NCBI GenBank assembly: GCA_033961575.1
Contig: CM066735.1
Coordinates: 33,747,501 to 33,811,500, forward strand
From: Aselliscus stoliczkanus
Lineage: Eukaryota > Chordata > Mammalia > Chiroptera > Hipposideridae
Direction of reading: 5' to 3'
DNA: 64,000 nt
Below the pieces are notes generated by a model. That model saw only the letters and a program-made list of their open reading frames with translations, searched no databases and was not told the origin of the DNA. This document shows positions 49,026-61,131 of the stretch, one piece after another. Both the position numbers and the translations under genes were made by a program. Position 1 is the stretch's first letter. Every line of letters begins with the position of its first letter.

Positions 49026-49639
49026 TTTCTTGATATATTCTTTGATTTATAACTGAAAACTGAAATAGGATAGCAAAACTTTCTTTGCAATACTCACAGG
49101 AGAATAATTTTCAAGAAAAAAAGCAGAAAACATTTAAGTATATGTAACTCGCCTAATCATGATGTTTATTAATCCTAAATTACACATGTTCATGAAATCT
49201 AAATTTCCTTCCAGAGGCCACTCAGTTAGATTAATTAAGATATTTCAATTGCAGATACATGTTTAATGAAAAGGATTGATTTTAGGAGATGAAGGAGTGA
49301 TGCATGAAGGAAAAAGGCAATTTGTAATGTTATATTTATACAATGGGGACCACCGAAAGCACTGATGTGATGAAAATATTTCCGAAGAAGATACACTAAT
49401 CTATGCTTCCTCACTTTTATTTGCCTACATAACATCAGTCTGGGGATAACTGCCATTCTTTACAAATGGACAAATAATCAAGCGAGAAAAGACAAGAACC
49501 TTTTCAGGTGGTATCAGAATGGAACAAAGCAGTTCTTGTTTTGTTTCTTTTTTTACCATTCCTGTTCTCTATAAATCTAATCTGGATCTGTTTACCTTTA
49601 TATTGGATACTTTGCATTGCAGAATTTCCCAGAATATAT
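49026..49639. other. No assigned feature
   Basis: AT-rich. Nothing recognised. Confidence 0.35.
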
Positions 49640-50095
49640 GTCTTAAGGCAGACTTGCATTGTCAGACAGGCTGGCTTCCACTCCACCTCATTTACACTTT
49701 CCCCTGCATACACAGCTAGACTATCTTCCTCAGATTGCCATGCAATTATGTATGATTGGGTTCTAGCAAGTGAACAGTAAACTGTGAACGGTGAGAAGAT
49801 TCCAGCCCTAGGCCATATAAATCTGCTTTGTACGATGCCCTATGCTCCTTGTGAGGTTTGATATACGTGTATAGGTGAGCCTCGAGATCTTGGAAACCAC
49901 ATTTTCAAGATGGCAGAGCTACAAATTGGAAGGAAATATTCCTGAATTATCATCTGATCAGGAAGAGCATTTTATCCATGACTTGAGCAGAGAAATTAAT
50001 ATGTTAAGCCACTGAGATTTTTGGTGCTTTGTCTACCAAAAAAGCGTTACCTTAACTAATGTTGATACCATAAAATAGTAACCAGTATCTCTTGT
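49640..50095 (+). repeat. Possible MLT1/LTR-type fragment
   Basis: 'caagatggcagagctacaaa' and 'aagccactgagatttttggt' are typical of the 3' half of old mammalian LTRs. Confidence 0.4.
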
Positions 50096-50559
50096 TTCTT
50101 CAATTAAAGTTTAGAGTACAGGGAATCTTTTAAATGCCCAGTTTTCATTATCCTGAGCTCTAACTCATTTTCTTTTCCTGAAATAGAACTTTATTTTAAA
50201 TCTGATACCACAGGGGTATTTTATCTTTTCCTTGCTTTATCATTTGTCCACTTGTGAGGAATGGCGGTTATCTCCAGGCTGAATTTATGTAGGCAAACAC
50301 AAGTTAAGAAGCAAAGATTACTGTGTCTTCTTGGGAAATATCTTTATGTCATCTGGGAAGGCTCAGGTTTAATGTAAATTAAACCTCTGCAGTTGGTCCA
50401 TGAATGTTCAGCTTTAGGTTAAATTCCTTTCTAGGTCCTTAGTGCTGGGCATTAAGTAAAGCTCATGTTTTCTAAGTTACACTGGGGGCTAGAGGAAGGA
50501 AACAGAATCTAGCTCAGGGTGTCAGAAGAAGCCATCTTTCATAGATACAAATTAAATCT
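50096..50559. other. No assigned feature
   Basis: Nothing recognised. Confidence 0.3.
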
Positions 50560-50860
50560 TATCGCTTTCCTCCATAAAACCCTTCCCATTGCACTTGAGT
50601 CATATTCTACAGTTTTGATGTGACTAACCAGGACCTGGCCCCTGCCTGCCTGTCTAAGCTTGTCTCAGGATTTCTTTATTTTGTTCCTCCTATGCGGATT
50701 AATTTGTTCTTTGAAGACCCAAATCTCCCTGACATCAGGAATTCCAACATGATGTCCCAGCTGCCTAAAACGCTCCTCCCTGAAACTTTTGCCCGGAAGT
50801 TTCTATCTTCAAGGTTCCTCTTAAAAATCATTTAGTTAGTGAGGTCTTATCTGTTTCCAT
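50560..50860 (+). repeat. L2 3'-region fragment
   Basis: 'ccaggacctggcccctgcct' and 'gcctgtctaagcttgtctca' match the L2 3' coding block in sense orientation. Confidence 0.5.
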
Positions 50861-50869
50861 CCAAGTCAA

Positions 50870-52684
50870 CATTGTTTTCCTTTTTCTTTTTTTTTTTTTT
50901 GCTTTCTTAATAAAGTATGTTTTTCCTTAATTGAAGCTATCACAATTTGTATTTGAAAATTAACTTTTGTGGTGATTTGTTTAATACTGGCTATTATATT
51001 CCCATCAGATTTGTTCTGATTGCCTGTAATATAGTAGTAGGAAATATTTATGAAAATGAATAAATGAATGAAATTAAAACTAAGGTCTGTTAAATTTATT
51101 GGCCCACAATTGACTAAACATTTCCAAATTGGCAGTGCTGTAACAAGAGAGATCACGTTATAGGGACGTATTAGGAAGTAATGTTTTATGCATTCTAAAA
51201 TACAAAAATATGATGATTTGCTTTGGTACATGTGTTACTATTATTCAGTTTCATTAACAATGGCTTCCATTTCCACTGTCTTTCTCACCTCCACCAAAAA
51301 AAAAAAAATCAAGGAGAACTTTCTGTTTTTAAATTAGTTTATATAATAAATGCTTAGAATAGTGTCTGCATATATTAAGTTCTTTGTAAAGGTGAGCTAT
51401 TATTATATCATTATTAAAATTTCTATTTGGTATATATCCTCCATTTTAATGATAAATGATGATAATTTTTATTTGGTGAAATCATACTTGTTAATCATTT
51501 TAAATTTGGATTTTATCTACTGTGCTTTAGAGAATTATTTTACTTTTTTTATTGATTCAAACTCTCAGTTTGATCAATTATTTATAATTGTTACATATTG
51601 ACCATATCCCAATTAAATATACAAATATCCTGATTACTTATATAAAATAAGTTTAACTTAAGGAATTAGGCCTTGATTCAAGGACACTTTTATGATTTTT
51701 AAAAGCCAAATATTCTTCCTCCTTTTGCTGACAAAGATGAATGTAGAGTCTATTGTTATTCGTATTGTATGATAAAGGGCTGATTTTTTGTTGTTGTTGT
51801 TGTTGTTTTACGTTTCTAATTCTTAATTTTATGTTTGACATAGAAAAGCACTGTTTTAAAATTTTTAGAAATTGAAGTTTCTTTTAGTTTTGGTTTTAAT
51901 GAACAAGTTTTTTGGAGGTAACCTTGACTCCATTTAGCAGAAAGAGAACAAATGGTATAGTGCTTTATCTTGATCTATGTATTGTGAAATAAACATTCAT
52001 TATTTTTCATTTTCACTTCTTGCCGGAGGTAAGTGGTATTGGGAGTGTCATGTTACTTTTAATCTTCAGAAGCAGAAATGTTAATAATTTTAAGTCTTGA
52101 ATATAATTTTTTATGTTTACATTATTAAAGCTGAGCCTATTATTAATAGTCATGGTTGATGAAATATGAACTTAGTTTTATGCACTTAGAAGATATTACT
52201 ATGAAATATATCATTCTGAAAAGTATTATCAAATTGTTGAACGTGTTGAAGTTTTAGTTTCCATTGGCTACCTTATAATTTATTTTCACTATCTTTTTAT
52301 GGCTATAGAGATATCTTACAGTACTTTAGGTTAAATGAATTGCAAGAATTAGAGAGTTGGTTTTTTTTTTTTAATGTAGCGAATTTTGGTTCACTGTATT
52401 GGTTTGGTAGTATACTAGCAAGTATTTCAAAGAAACCAATCAATCAATCAAACAAACAAACAAACAAAAGTCATCCTTTCCTACTATCACCAAATCTCCA
52501 ACTGGCAGATGGGATGGGACCCATGTGATTTTGTGGTTAGAATACTTCTGGTTCATTTAAATTAAGTGAGAGATGTAAAATCTTTCTCCTTATTACATAG
52601 TCTTAATCCAAGAAGGTGGACAATGCTTTCTTGGAATGTTTCATGTCAGTTCGTTTTCCAAAAGAATGAGACAGCAGAACCATT
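50870..52684. other. AT-rich sequence with simple repeats only
   Basis: Poly-T near 50888-50901, a (GTT)n run at 51789-51808 and (CAAT)n/(CAAA)n at 52437-52467. No gene seen. Confidence 0.4.
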
Positions 52685-52870
52685 TAGAACAGACACTTCA
52701 CCACTGGTGACACCAAGGCTCAAGTCTGGCTTTTCCATGTAACTCAATACAACTTACCCTTCACAAACATTATTTTTGTTTTTCAAATGCAGATGGCATG
52801 AGTGCCCATATCACTGGGTTGTTACAAATATTGAATAGAATGATGAAATAAAGTTCTTTGAACAGTTTGG
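52685..52870 (+). repeat. Possible MIR fragment
   Basis: 'ctcaagtctggcttttccat' and 'tgggttgttacaaatattga' follow the MIR order, very diverged. Confidence 0.35.
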
Positions 52871-54409
52871 GGACATATTCACTTCTAAATAAATATAAGC
52901 TCTCATCATGACTAAGTGTAAAATGTAGTCAGCTTTTATACACAGATTTTTCTTTCTGTCAATGACCAACAATTAAATTAATGCTTAGGTATCAGTGTTT
53001 TGATACAGGATTAGGTATAAGGTTTTTATTCAGGATGAAATGAGAATACAGGATTTTAAGTCATGAAATCAAAGGAAAGAATAGAGTAAAACACTACATA
53101 AAATTAAAACCTGTCTTCACAGAAAATGTTTATTGCATTTGGATAACTTTAGTATTAAAATAATTGAATACTATTTTATACAACTTTATTAAAAAAATCA
53201 CATTTCTTGATTCTACAGACTTCTAAATACTGAAATGGTAGAGAGAATTTCATGCTGTAATGTAAAATTAAATATTTAATGCTGCCATTAAAGTTTACAA
53301 GTCCTTGAGGAAATTACCTTCTGATGAAGCTGAATGAGGCTGGAAGTATCACTGTAGAAAATAGCCTTATCACCCTGCTCTGAATGTCTTGTCACACCTT
53401 CAGCATTACCTTTGACATTTTTTCACAGCCTTACAGGTTTTCTGAAGCCTGTCCTAGGATGAGTTTTCAGGAGTCCAGGGTTTTTGAATCAGACAAGCTT
53501 CTTGCATATTTAATTAAGTACAAAGTTTTTAATACCTAATGGTTAGGTATAACTGGGTCATTGCTACTGAATGGAGAATGACACATTTAATGTCATTTTT
53601 CACTGGCAAAATCTGCTCTGTACTTACAGTGAAATGTGACTCACACAAAGTGAAAGACATATTATTTTCTCCTTTGCCGGGCTATCTCACAGAGCAAAAA
53701 GTAAAATCATGATTTTTCAAAATGGGGTCCTTTATAGAGAAGTACATGCTAACGTTGGGAGGAAAACATTACTCATCCCAAACAATTTCTGTAAGCGAAA
53801 AACTGATGTTTTGATTTGACTACTGTTATATGTTGTTTTAATTTCTTTTAATTATGTTCAAAATGGTGAACAATCAAGGTGCGTCATCCTTTGCTTTGAG
53901 GGAGTGACATGAAATCTGGGATTTTTTTGACTTTTAATGAGACCTCATGTGACAATCTTTTATTTAACACTCATCTATTATGTCTGGGCACAGAAAAAAT
54001 AATACAGTTTATTCCTCATATTAGTGGGAAAATAAATCACATCAAAACAATTATAATAGAGGAAATAGGTACTAGCAGAGTTATGTTCAGAGCATTATAG
54101 TGCAGTAAATGATTTTAGAATTGTTAACAGCCAGATCTGTAAATTCATAAACACTTTATTGCTTATACTAGAAATTAACCTATATGCAGATCTGTATCTA
54201 AATATGATAGTCGAATAACACAGATTTTACATGTATGATGTAACTCAGTACTTCCTGTTTGTAGTTCAGTCTCAACTTCTCAACTTTTTTGTCTCTTCTA
54301 CTTTCTCCTCAGTGTCCTTCCACCAATGTTTTTTGTTTGTTTGTTTGTTTTTGTTTGTTTTGTTTTTTTCCAGAACTCCAGATAGAAAGGCAAATTTTGA
54401 TAACTGCCA
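52871..54409. other. AT-rich sequence, nothing recognised
   Basis: Apart from a (GTTT)n run at 54335-54365, no feature is recognised. Confidence 0.4.
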
Positions 54410-54835
54410 AAATCCTTCAATGATAGAAAATTTTATGTATCAATTTGGCCAGGCAACAGTGTTCATTTATTTGGTCAAACATTATTCTAGATGTTTCTGT
54501 GAAGGTGTTTTTTGACTGAGGTTAACATTTAAGTCAATAGATTTTGAGTAAAGCATAATAGGTCACTCTCCGTATGTAATGTGGGTGGGCCTCACCCAAT
54601 CAGTCAAAGGCCTTAATAGAACAAGGACTGACCTACCCTGTGGACAAAGGAATTTTGCCAGCAGACTGTTTTTGGATTTAAATTGAACTCTTCCCTGAAT
54701 CCCAGCCTGCTGGCCTACCACTTAAGATTTTGGACATGGCAAACCTCAACAATAACCTGAGCCATTTCCTTAAATCTCTTTCTATATGCGTATTCTCTTG
54801 GTTCTTTTTCTCTAGAGAACCCTGACAAACATACC
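54410..54835 (+). repeat. Ancient LTR-like interspersed repeat
   Basis: 'tatcaatttggccaggcaac', 'tggtcaaacattattctaga', 'gtgggtgggcctcacccaat', 'cccagcctgctggcctacca' and 'agagaaccctgacaaaca' are the successive landmarks of a widespread old mammalian repeat. Family name uncertain. Confidence 0.5.
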
Positions 54836-54983
54836 TCCTCTAACCAGTTTAAATTTCTGTTGAGTTTGAAATCAACTCACCCTAACCACTTGACCCTGAG
54901 GAGGGAGTACACCAAACAGGAGCCCACAGACAATTTTAGCTATCATCTTTCCTGTCTTCTCCAGATCCTTCTACAATCCCAAA

Positions 54984-55256
54984 ACCCTCCCTTCCTTCCT
55001 TCCTTCCTTCCTTCCTTCCTTCCTTCCTTCCTTCCTTCCTTCCTTCCTTCCTTCCTTCTATCCTTTCTTCCCTCCTTCCTTCTTTCCATCCTTCCATCCT
55101 TTCTTCCCTCCCTCCCTTTCTCCCTCCCTCCTCCACTCCTTCCCTTCCTCCCTCCCCCTCCCTCCCTCCCTCCCGCCCCCCCTCCCTCCCTCCCTCCCCC
55201 CCTCCCTCCCTCCCTCCGTCCCTCCTTCTCTCTTTCTCTCTCTGTCTCTCTCTGCC

Positions 55257-55303
<47 letters not shown>

Positions 55304-55331
55304 TTCTCTCTCTCTCACTGTCTCTCTTTTC
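54984..55331. repeat. Homopyrimidine tract: (CCTT)n, (CCCT)n, (CT)n
   Basis: About 345 bp with C and T almost exclusively on the plus strand. It moves from CCTT tetramers through CCCT/CCCTCC blocks to CT dinucleotides. Long serine/proline/leucine or arginine/glutamate/glycine frames across it are artefacts. Confidence 0.95.
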
Positions 55332-55884
55332 CTGAGTGTCCAGACATAGCTTTATTTTATTATATTCTCCCTTCTCTGGTTAATTACAAGCATTTTGCTT
55401 GAGTCTGCAAGTCTTTAATGTGTAATTTTTAAAGCATAGCTCTTGTAATTCTAAAATCCCATAAAACCCCAGTTGGTGCCTGATTCTAGGCATTGAAATA
55501 CAGCACTTTCATGACTATTGTCCATATCAAGAGGGAGAAGAAAAAGAAAGAAAAAGCAAACAAAAAAATCAGAAATTCAATCCACCTCTTTATTCTCTCT
55601 CTCTCTTTCTCTCATAGTTTTGGTTTAATGGTGGATGAGGATAGGTCACAAGGAACTAAGAGGATGTAAATTACTTTGAGTACTTCAAAATACTGCCCCA
55701 CCACAGTTACTATAGGTTGGCAAAGGAAATTTAGAGGAAGGATATGTAGCTTAGTTTCAGGCATCACTGAGAAGTTTTTATGTACTGCAAATGACAGAAT
55801 GGACAGTTGGAAGTATTTGGGAACTGCTAGGAAACCTAGCCCATAACCCCTTCGTGACTCTGTAACCATATCTCACCTCACTTT
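55332..55884. other. No assigned feature
   Basis: Nothing recognised besides short CT and A-rich runs. Confidence 0.35.
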
Positions 55885-56300
55885 TATCATTTATCCTCTG
55901 TGATTCAACCATATGGAGCCTTTTTAGTTAACAAAATCTACCATATTCTCTCACCTTTGCATTTCAGTGTATATTGTGTCCTCTGCCTGGAATTTTCCTT
56001 TAGCTTAGAGAACTCCTGTGTATCTTTCACATCACCTGAAAGTAATGCTATTTCCTTGGGCAGGCTTTCCTGATCTAATCAAGCCCACTCCCCAAGCTAT
56101 AGGCTCCCATTCTGAAATTTATCCTTACCAACCCTCCCAACACGTGAAACTTTTTGTTGCATGTTTCTCTTTCCTACAAGTTGAAAACTCCAGTACAACT
56201 GATCTGTTTTTGTTTTGTTCACCACTATGTCTCCAGAACCTAACAGTCTCTTTGACTGTGAATGCTCAAAAAATATTTACTTGTTTAAATACGTTGTTGG
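55885..56300 (+). mobile_element. L2 3' end
   Basis: 'gtcctctgcctggaattttc', 'ggcaggctttcctgatctaa' and 'tcaccactatgtctccagaa', then 'caaaaaatatttacttgttt'. This is the L2 terminal order in sense orientation. Confidence 0.65.
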
Positions 56301-56489
56301 AGTAGAAACAAAAGGCCTAGTTCAGTGGATGAAATAATCCTTAGGTACATTTTCCCTTCTATTTCTAATATTTTGAAAAATACATTATGTATTTCATTTA
56401 TAGAAAAAAAGAATTAAGGCCTTCTACTTTATGCTAAGAAATTTGGACATTAAAAAAAAAAAAACTAGCCTTTCCACAAACAACTCTCT

Positions 56490-57270
56490 GACTTTCTCTC
56501 CTGAAATTTGTTCCTTTCCTATTCTTCCCCTTTGAAATGACACCCCCGTCCTTCCAGTTGCTCAAGCCAAGAATCAAGATGTTATTCTTAATTATCTCTT
56601 TCCTTTGCCTCTCGTATGTAATCCATTACAAGTGCTCTTGACCCTGCCCCCTAGTTCACCATTATTTCCCTTTTCCAAACCACTAATATGTCTTGATTGC
56701 AACGACTACGATAGCCTTCTGACTCTTGTCCTACTAAAAATGTATTTACGCCGTTCAGTCTTTTAAAATATAAATCAGATTTTTGGGCTGAGAAGATTTC
56801 AATATCTTCTCATCATACTTAGATAAAATACAAATGCTTTTTCTTGATTTGGAAAGTCAGTGTGAGTTTCAGCAACCTTATCTCCTCCTACAATTCTTGT
56901 CCTCTGGCTTATTCTTTTTAGCCAAGAGCTGGCTTTCTCTTCCCAAACAATGCATTTTCCACTGAAGGTTTCCTCTGCCTGGAATGCTCACTGGGTCTTA
57001 ACTCAGTTGTTATCTTAACCAGATCTTGCAACCATTCATCTAGATGAATGTCTAGTTGCTCTCTGTAATGTCATTGTTTTCTTTTCTTCCTAACACTTAG
57101 TACTATCGAAAATGATCTATTCTAGTTGCTGATTTATTTATTTTTGTTTACTCTTACTGGGATATATAAGATCCGTTAAAGCAGAGATCCTTCTGACTTA
57201 TTTATTGCTGTAAACTCAGTGTTTGGGTTGTAGAAGACACCCAATTTTTATAGAATGAATTATTGAAGAA
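56490..57270 (+). mobile_element. L2 3' region
   Basis: A nearly complete L2 3' run: 'cagttgctcaagccaagaat', 'atgtaatccattacaagtgc', 'gataaaatacaaatgctttt', 'cctctgcctggaatgctcac', 'cttcctaacacttagtacta' and 'aagcagagatccttctgact'. The reading frame is decayed. Confidence 0.7.
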
Positions 57271-58775
57271 ATATATATCATTCTTATAGAAAAGTAATTG
57301 TAAGAGCAATTTAGTTCACAGACATTTGTTAAATACCTGTGTGTCTGATAAGAAGCCTTGAGGAGTTGGTAGAAAAAGGAAGCATAAACAAAGAAATATT
57401 GTTCTAGAAATGTAGCTTGAAAGATAAATAGAATCGAAGTAGTTAGGGAAGAAGTACATGTCCAGGAAATTGGTACAAGAGATGTTTAGAAATTGGTAGG
57501 TCATCATTTAAGTACAATTAAGGGCACAGCACATGAGAGGGTGGAAAGATGAACTGCACCTTATTTTAGCTATTTTAATCATATTAGGACTAATGCCATC
57601 CTTGGTACTTCTTTTGGAAAACATCTGAAAATGACTATTTAATGTTCACAACGATATCTTACATGCATCTAGTTCATAAATAATATGACAGGCACTAGGA
57701 ATTCAAAAAGAATAAGGTGAATAGGTCATTGTGGAAGAAAAACCAGACACACAACAATAATACCATGGGGGACATGCAGTCGTGCAAATATGCTACCATG
57801 TTTGTATGGACAGAGAAGAAGCACCTCTTTAATCCAGAATCATGCAAGGAGGCCTCCTTTACAAAGTGTTACCTTCACTGGTTCTTAAAGGAAAAGGTAA
57901 CCAAAAACAACTGGGGATTGCAAGGAGGTCCCTGGCAAAAGCACAAGAGCAAAGGCACAGAAGTAAAAAGAAAGGTGCTCTTGAGGACATGTCCAGCACT
58001 TCATTTTTGCAAGAGCATACAGCTTGGGGTACTACGTAATGGGGGCGGGGGAGACTGAGCACATACCCAGGCCCCAGGTGTCAAAGGACCACATACCACT
58101 ATGATATGATAAGATGACTGGGAAGACATGGGCAAGCCACTAGAAGTTCAAGTAGGGGAATAGCAGGGTTGTATCTATACTTAGGTATCATTTTTATGTC
58201 CGTATGGTATATGGATTTATGGGAAGCAGAGCAGGATGTTAAAGTTCAATGTCAGAAGTTTGTTGGATAGCCGTATACAAGAAAATGTTGAAGGTCTGAA
58301 ACCCAGAAGGACAGTGGGGATGTATACAATGGAAATATTTGGCAAGTAAACTAGGGAAATTTGGCAGATGTTTATTTCTGAAACAGTTTACTTAAGCTCA
58401 TTAGATTCTCACAGTGTTGTCTTGCTAAGTGGGGGTTATAGGATTGGGAACATATGAGCAATCTAAGCACAAATAAATCAGCCATTTGAATAAGATCGTG
58501 AAAATCCATAAAAATTTTACTGCAGGGATCTGGGATAATTTCATCTCTGTTTCTCATTTTATTTGAATCTACTGCTCATACTTTTATCATAAGGGTTTTA
58601 GGAAATGTATTTCTCTTTTCCTAGAATTGTAACCATTTAGCTCTGTGGTATACATCATGAGATGGAACAAAATTTATGCTTCTTTTATCAATTTACTGAT
58701 TGGAAAATGAGACCCTCCTCCCAAAAATGTTATTTGCCTAAGGCCTTGGAGCTATTTACCGGTGGAATTATGGCT
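57271..58775. other. Mostly unassigned; possible ancient repeat at 57650-58330
   Basis: 'aaagcacaagagcaaaggca' and neighbouring purine-rich text resemble an old L2-class fragment, without firm assignment. The 113-residue frame at 57717-58058 has no recognised domain. Confidence 0.3.
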
Positions 58776-58789
58776 GATACAAATTTCTT

Positions 58790-59257
58790 TCTTCTTTTTT
58801 TTTTTTTGAAGATTTTATTGGGGAGGAGAACAGCATTGTAGAATCGGGGAAGGGGAACAGACAAGTTGTGGTCCTTTTTTGTGGAGGATGTTGTTTCACT
58901 GGCCCATGTTGTTATTATCATTGTGCTTTTCCCTGGTGAGGCAGATCAGTCTCTGGCTTCTGGACGGCTGCTCACGGCGGCTCTTGGCAGTTCACACTGG
59001 CTGCTGGCCACTCACTATAGCCTTTGGCAGCCCACTGCAGCAGAGGCTGCAGCCCACACTGTCACTGGCCATCTTAACTATAGAGGCAACATTCACCATC
59101 TCAGCTATAGAGGCAACTGGGTGGAGCTGTTGTTCACCACCTTAGCTACAGAGGGCAGTGTCACTGGCCCTCATATGTGGGATCCAAACTGGGGCCCCAC
59201 TGCTCAGAGCTGGTGTCCCAAGCCAGCTCCTCACCAAGGCGCCACTCGGCCAGCCCA
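58790..59257 (-). mobile_element. tRNA-derived SINE, long type (B), with internal triplication
   Basis: It runs from poly-T and 'gaagattttattggggagga' to 'gcgccactcggccagccc'. The duplication gatacaaatttctt/gacacaaatttctt lies at 58776-58789 and 59258-59271. Between 59069 and 59160 a 'ctatagaggcaac' unit occurs three times in place of the usual single copy. Confidence 0.93.
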
Positions 59258-59271
59258 GACACAAATTTCTT

Positions 59272-60564
59272 AATGCCTGTTTTTCTAATTCTCAATAGAC
59301 CACTGCATTGTTATATATTTTTTTTCTCTATATTTTCCCCTAAATCTCATACACCTGTAAAACAATTACTTTAGGCAAATATTCTTTTTTAATACAGCAT
59401 GATTAATAAATACAAGACACATACCTAGTACCTACTGAAAAAAGATCTCATGATCCTTCTATAAGAACTAATTAAAACCAGTAATATTATTTTCTAGAAA
59501 TAATAAAGTCTCAAAAAGGAGGAAATTATTTTTCTTTAAATGAATATATATGGCTTTTAAATTTTATTCCTGTATTATTTGAGATATATAAAATTGGTTA
59601 ATTGTTGTGGTTTTAGTTATAATTTGACAGAACAAATACAGCTGAGGTCACATTTTGAGTGAGAAATAGAAAGTTCATGATGCTTTATAACACTTTAATT
59701 ACCAGTTACAAGTTAAGCTTTTTATTTATGAGCTTTTTTGAAACCTTTTTTAACCTAAAGACAATCTACAGTGCAAGGTATATATTGGAAAACATTAAAG
59801 GATAGATTTAGCTTTTTAGAAACTGATTTTGACGTTTTATTTATTCCTTCATTTGAAAGGAAATCTCACCAAGAATATGTCTTTTTCTATTCACTGTGTT
59901 ATTCATTATCTGCTATGCCTATTCTTAGGTTACTTTTAATCTAATGTATAGATTCAAATTTGGAATCATCCTGTTCCAGGTCTTTAATACTGAAAAACCA
60001 AATGGGTGCCTGGGAAGAGCGATTCACTCACAAAAGGTAGAGGGGCTTCTATGGGTTCACAAATCATCATCAACATGGAAATCAGATAAGATTTCTTTTC
60101 ATGTTCAGTCACCCATAGCTTCTTACAAGGAGCATCTACATGTTGGAATAATTTTTCTGCTTGACCCATGTTACCTGTTGATTCCTTCATACATAAGATT
60201 GGTGAACATTAACTAGAATAGGAGCCTACAAGAACATTTTTGCTATCACTTATCCTTTTTATCTCTCTTATACTTTTTTTTTTCCATTTTAAAATTATAG
60301 TTCTCTCTGCAGAAGAAAAGCCACTACAACCCAGTTAATAATTCTTGCTCCTGTTTTCAAGTGAAATAAGTTGTGCGATTAAAAATAAATAAATCAATAA
60401 ATAAAGGAAATAAATTATTTACAATGATAATGTAGCTAAAAAGATAAAATAAATTACAGTGAATTTATTGCTAAAGGAAATTTTAAGTAGTTTTTTGGGA
60501 AAAGGATATTGTGCTTTGTACCTGATTTTATATTTTAAGACAAGGGTTTATAAGACTGAAGAAA
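59272..60564. other. AT-rich sequence, nothing recognised
   Basis: No repeat family or gene identified. The overlapping frames near 59944-60216 have no motif. Confidence 0.35.
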
Positions 60565-60578
60565 CTCACTTATTATTT

Positions 60579-60579
<1 letters not shown>

Positions 60580-60666
<87 letters not shown>

Positions 60667-60763
60667 TTTTTGAGGGCAGTGTCACTGGCCCTCATATGTG
60701 GGACCGAACCAGGGCCACTGGCTTCCCAAGCCAGCACTTAACCACTGTGCCACTCGGCCGGCC
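60580..60763 (-). mobile_element. tRNA-derived SINE, short type (A), with (TTTC)n tail
   Basis: A tail of about 22 TTTC units (60580-60664) is followed by GAGGGCAGTGTCACTGGCCC and ends GTGCCACTCGGCCGGCC. The 15-bp duplication ctcacttattatttt is perfect (60565-60579 and 60764-60778). This places the microsatellite inside the inserted unit. Confidence 0.95.
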
Positions 60764-60860
60764 CTCACTTATTATTTTAATAGTATGTTGCAAGTTATTT
60801 AAATGATGCAGAATCATTGTATAGAACAAATAAAGCATGCTTGGGGACATCACACATATA

Positions 60861-61131
60861 CAGTATCCCCTGCTTTCCGAATATTTACATTAGGCCATTT
60901 TGCTTTTACGAAAGACCTACCATAGTATCTGTTTTCGCTAACCGAAAGAAATCCAACGAGAATTTTCATTTTTATGTAGAAAGGCATTACAGTGCTTATG
61001 TAGGTCCTTTTTCTAAATGGCAAAATCCTCTTTAGATATCTTTTTGATTAGCTAACACAGGTACTAATGTAAGTCGTTCGTAAAAGCGAAGTGTCTTGAT
61101 GTGAACTTCTCGCACTCGGGGGATAGATACT
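60861..61131. mobile_element. Palindromic foldback element, about 270 bp
   Basis: The left arm (cagtatcccctgc..., tgcttttacgaaagacct...) and right arm (...gtcgttcgtaaaagcga..., cgggggatagatac) are imperfect reverse complements along almost the whole length. The best block is about 38 bp (60902-60940 against 61050-61088). A TA precedes the left end. It is consistent with an old DNA-transposon MITE. I could not name the family. Confidence 0.65.

Noticed and set aside
54860..55402. 180-residue serine/proline/leucine-rich frame and minus-strand arginine/glutamate/glycine-rich frames
   Set aside because: They translate the C/T simple-repeat tract and have no non-repetitive domain.
57717..58058. 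113-residue frame as a gene
   Set aside because: No recognised domain and lies in probable ancient repeat sequence.
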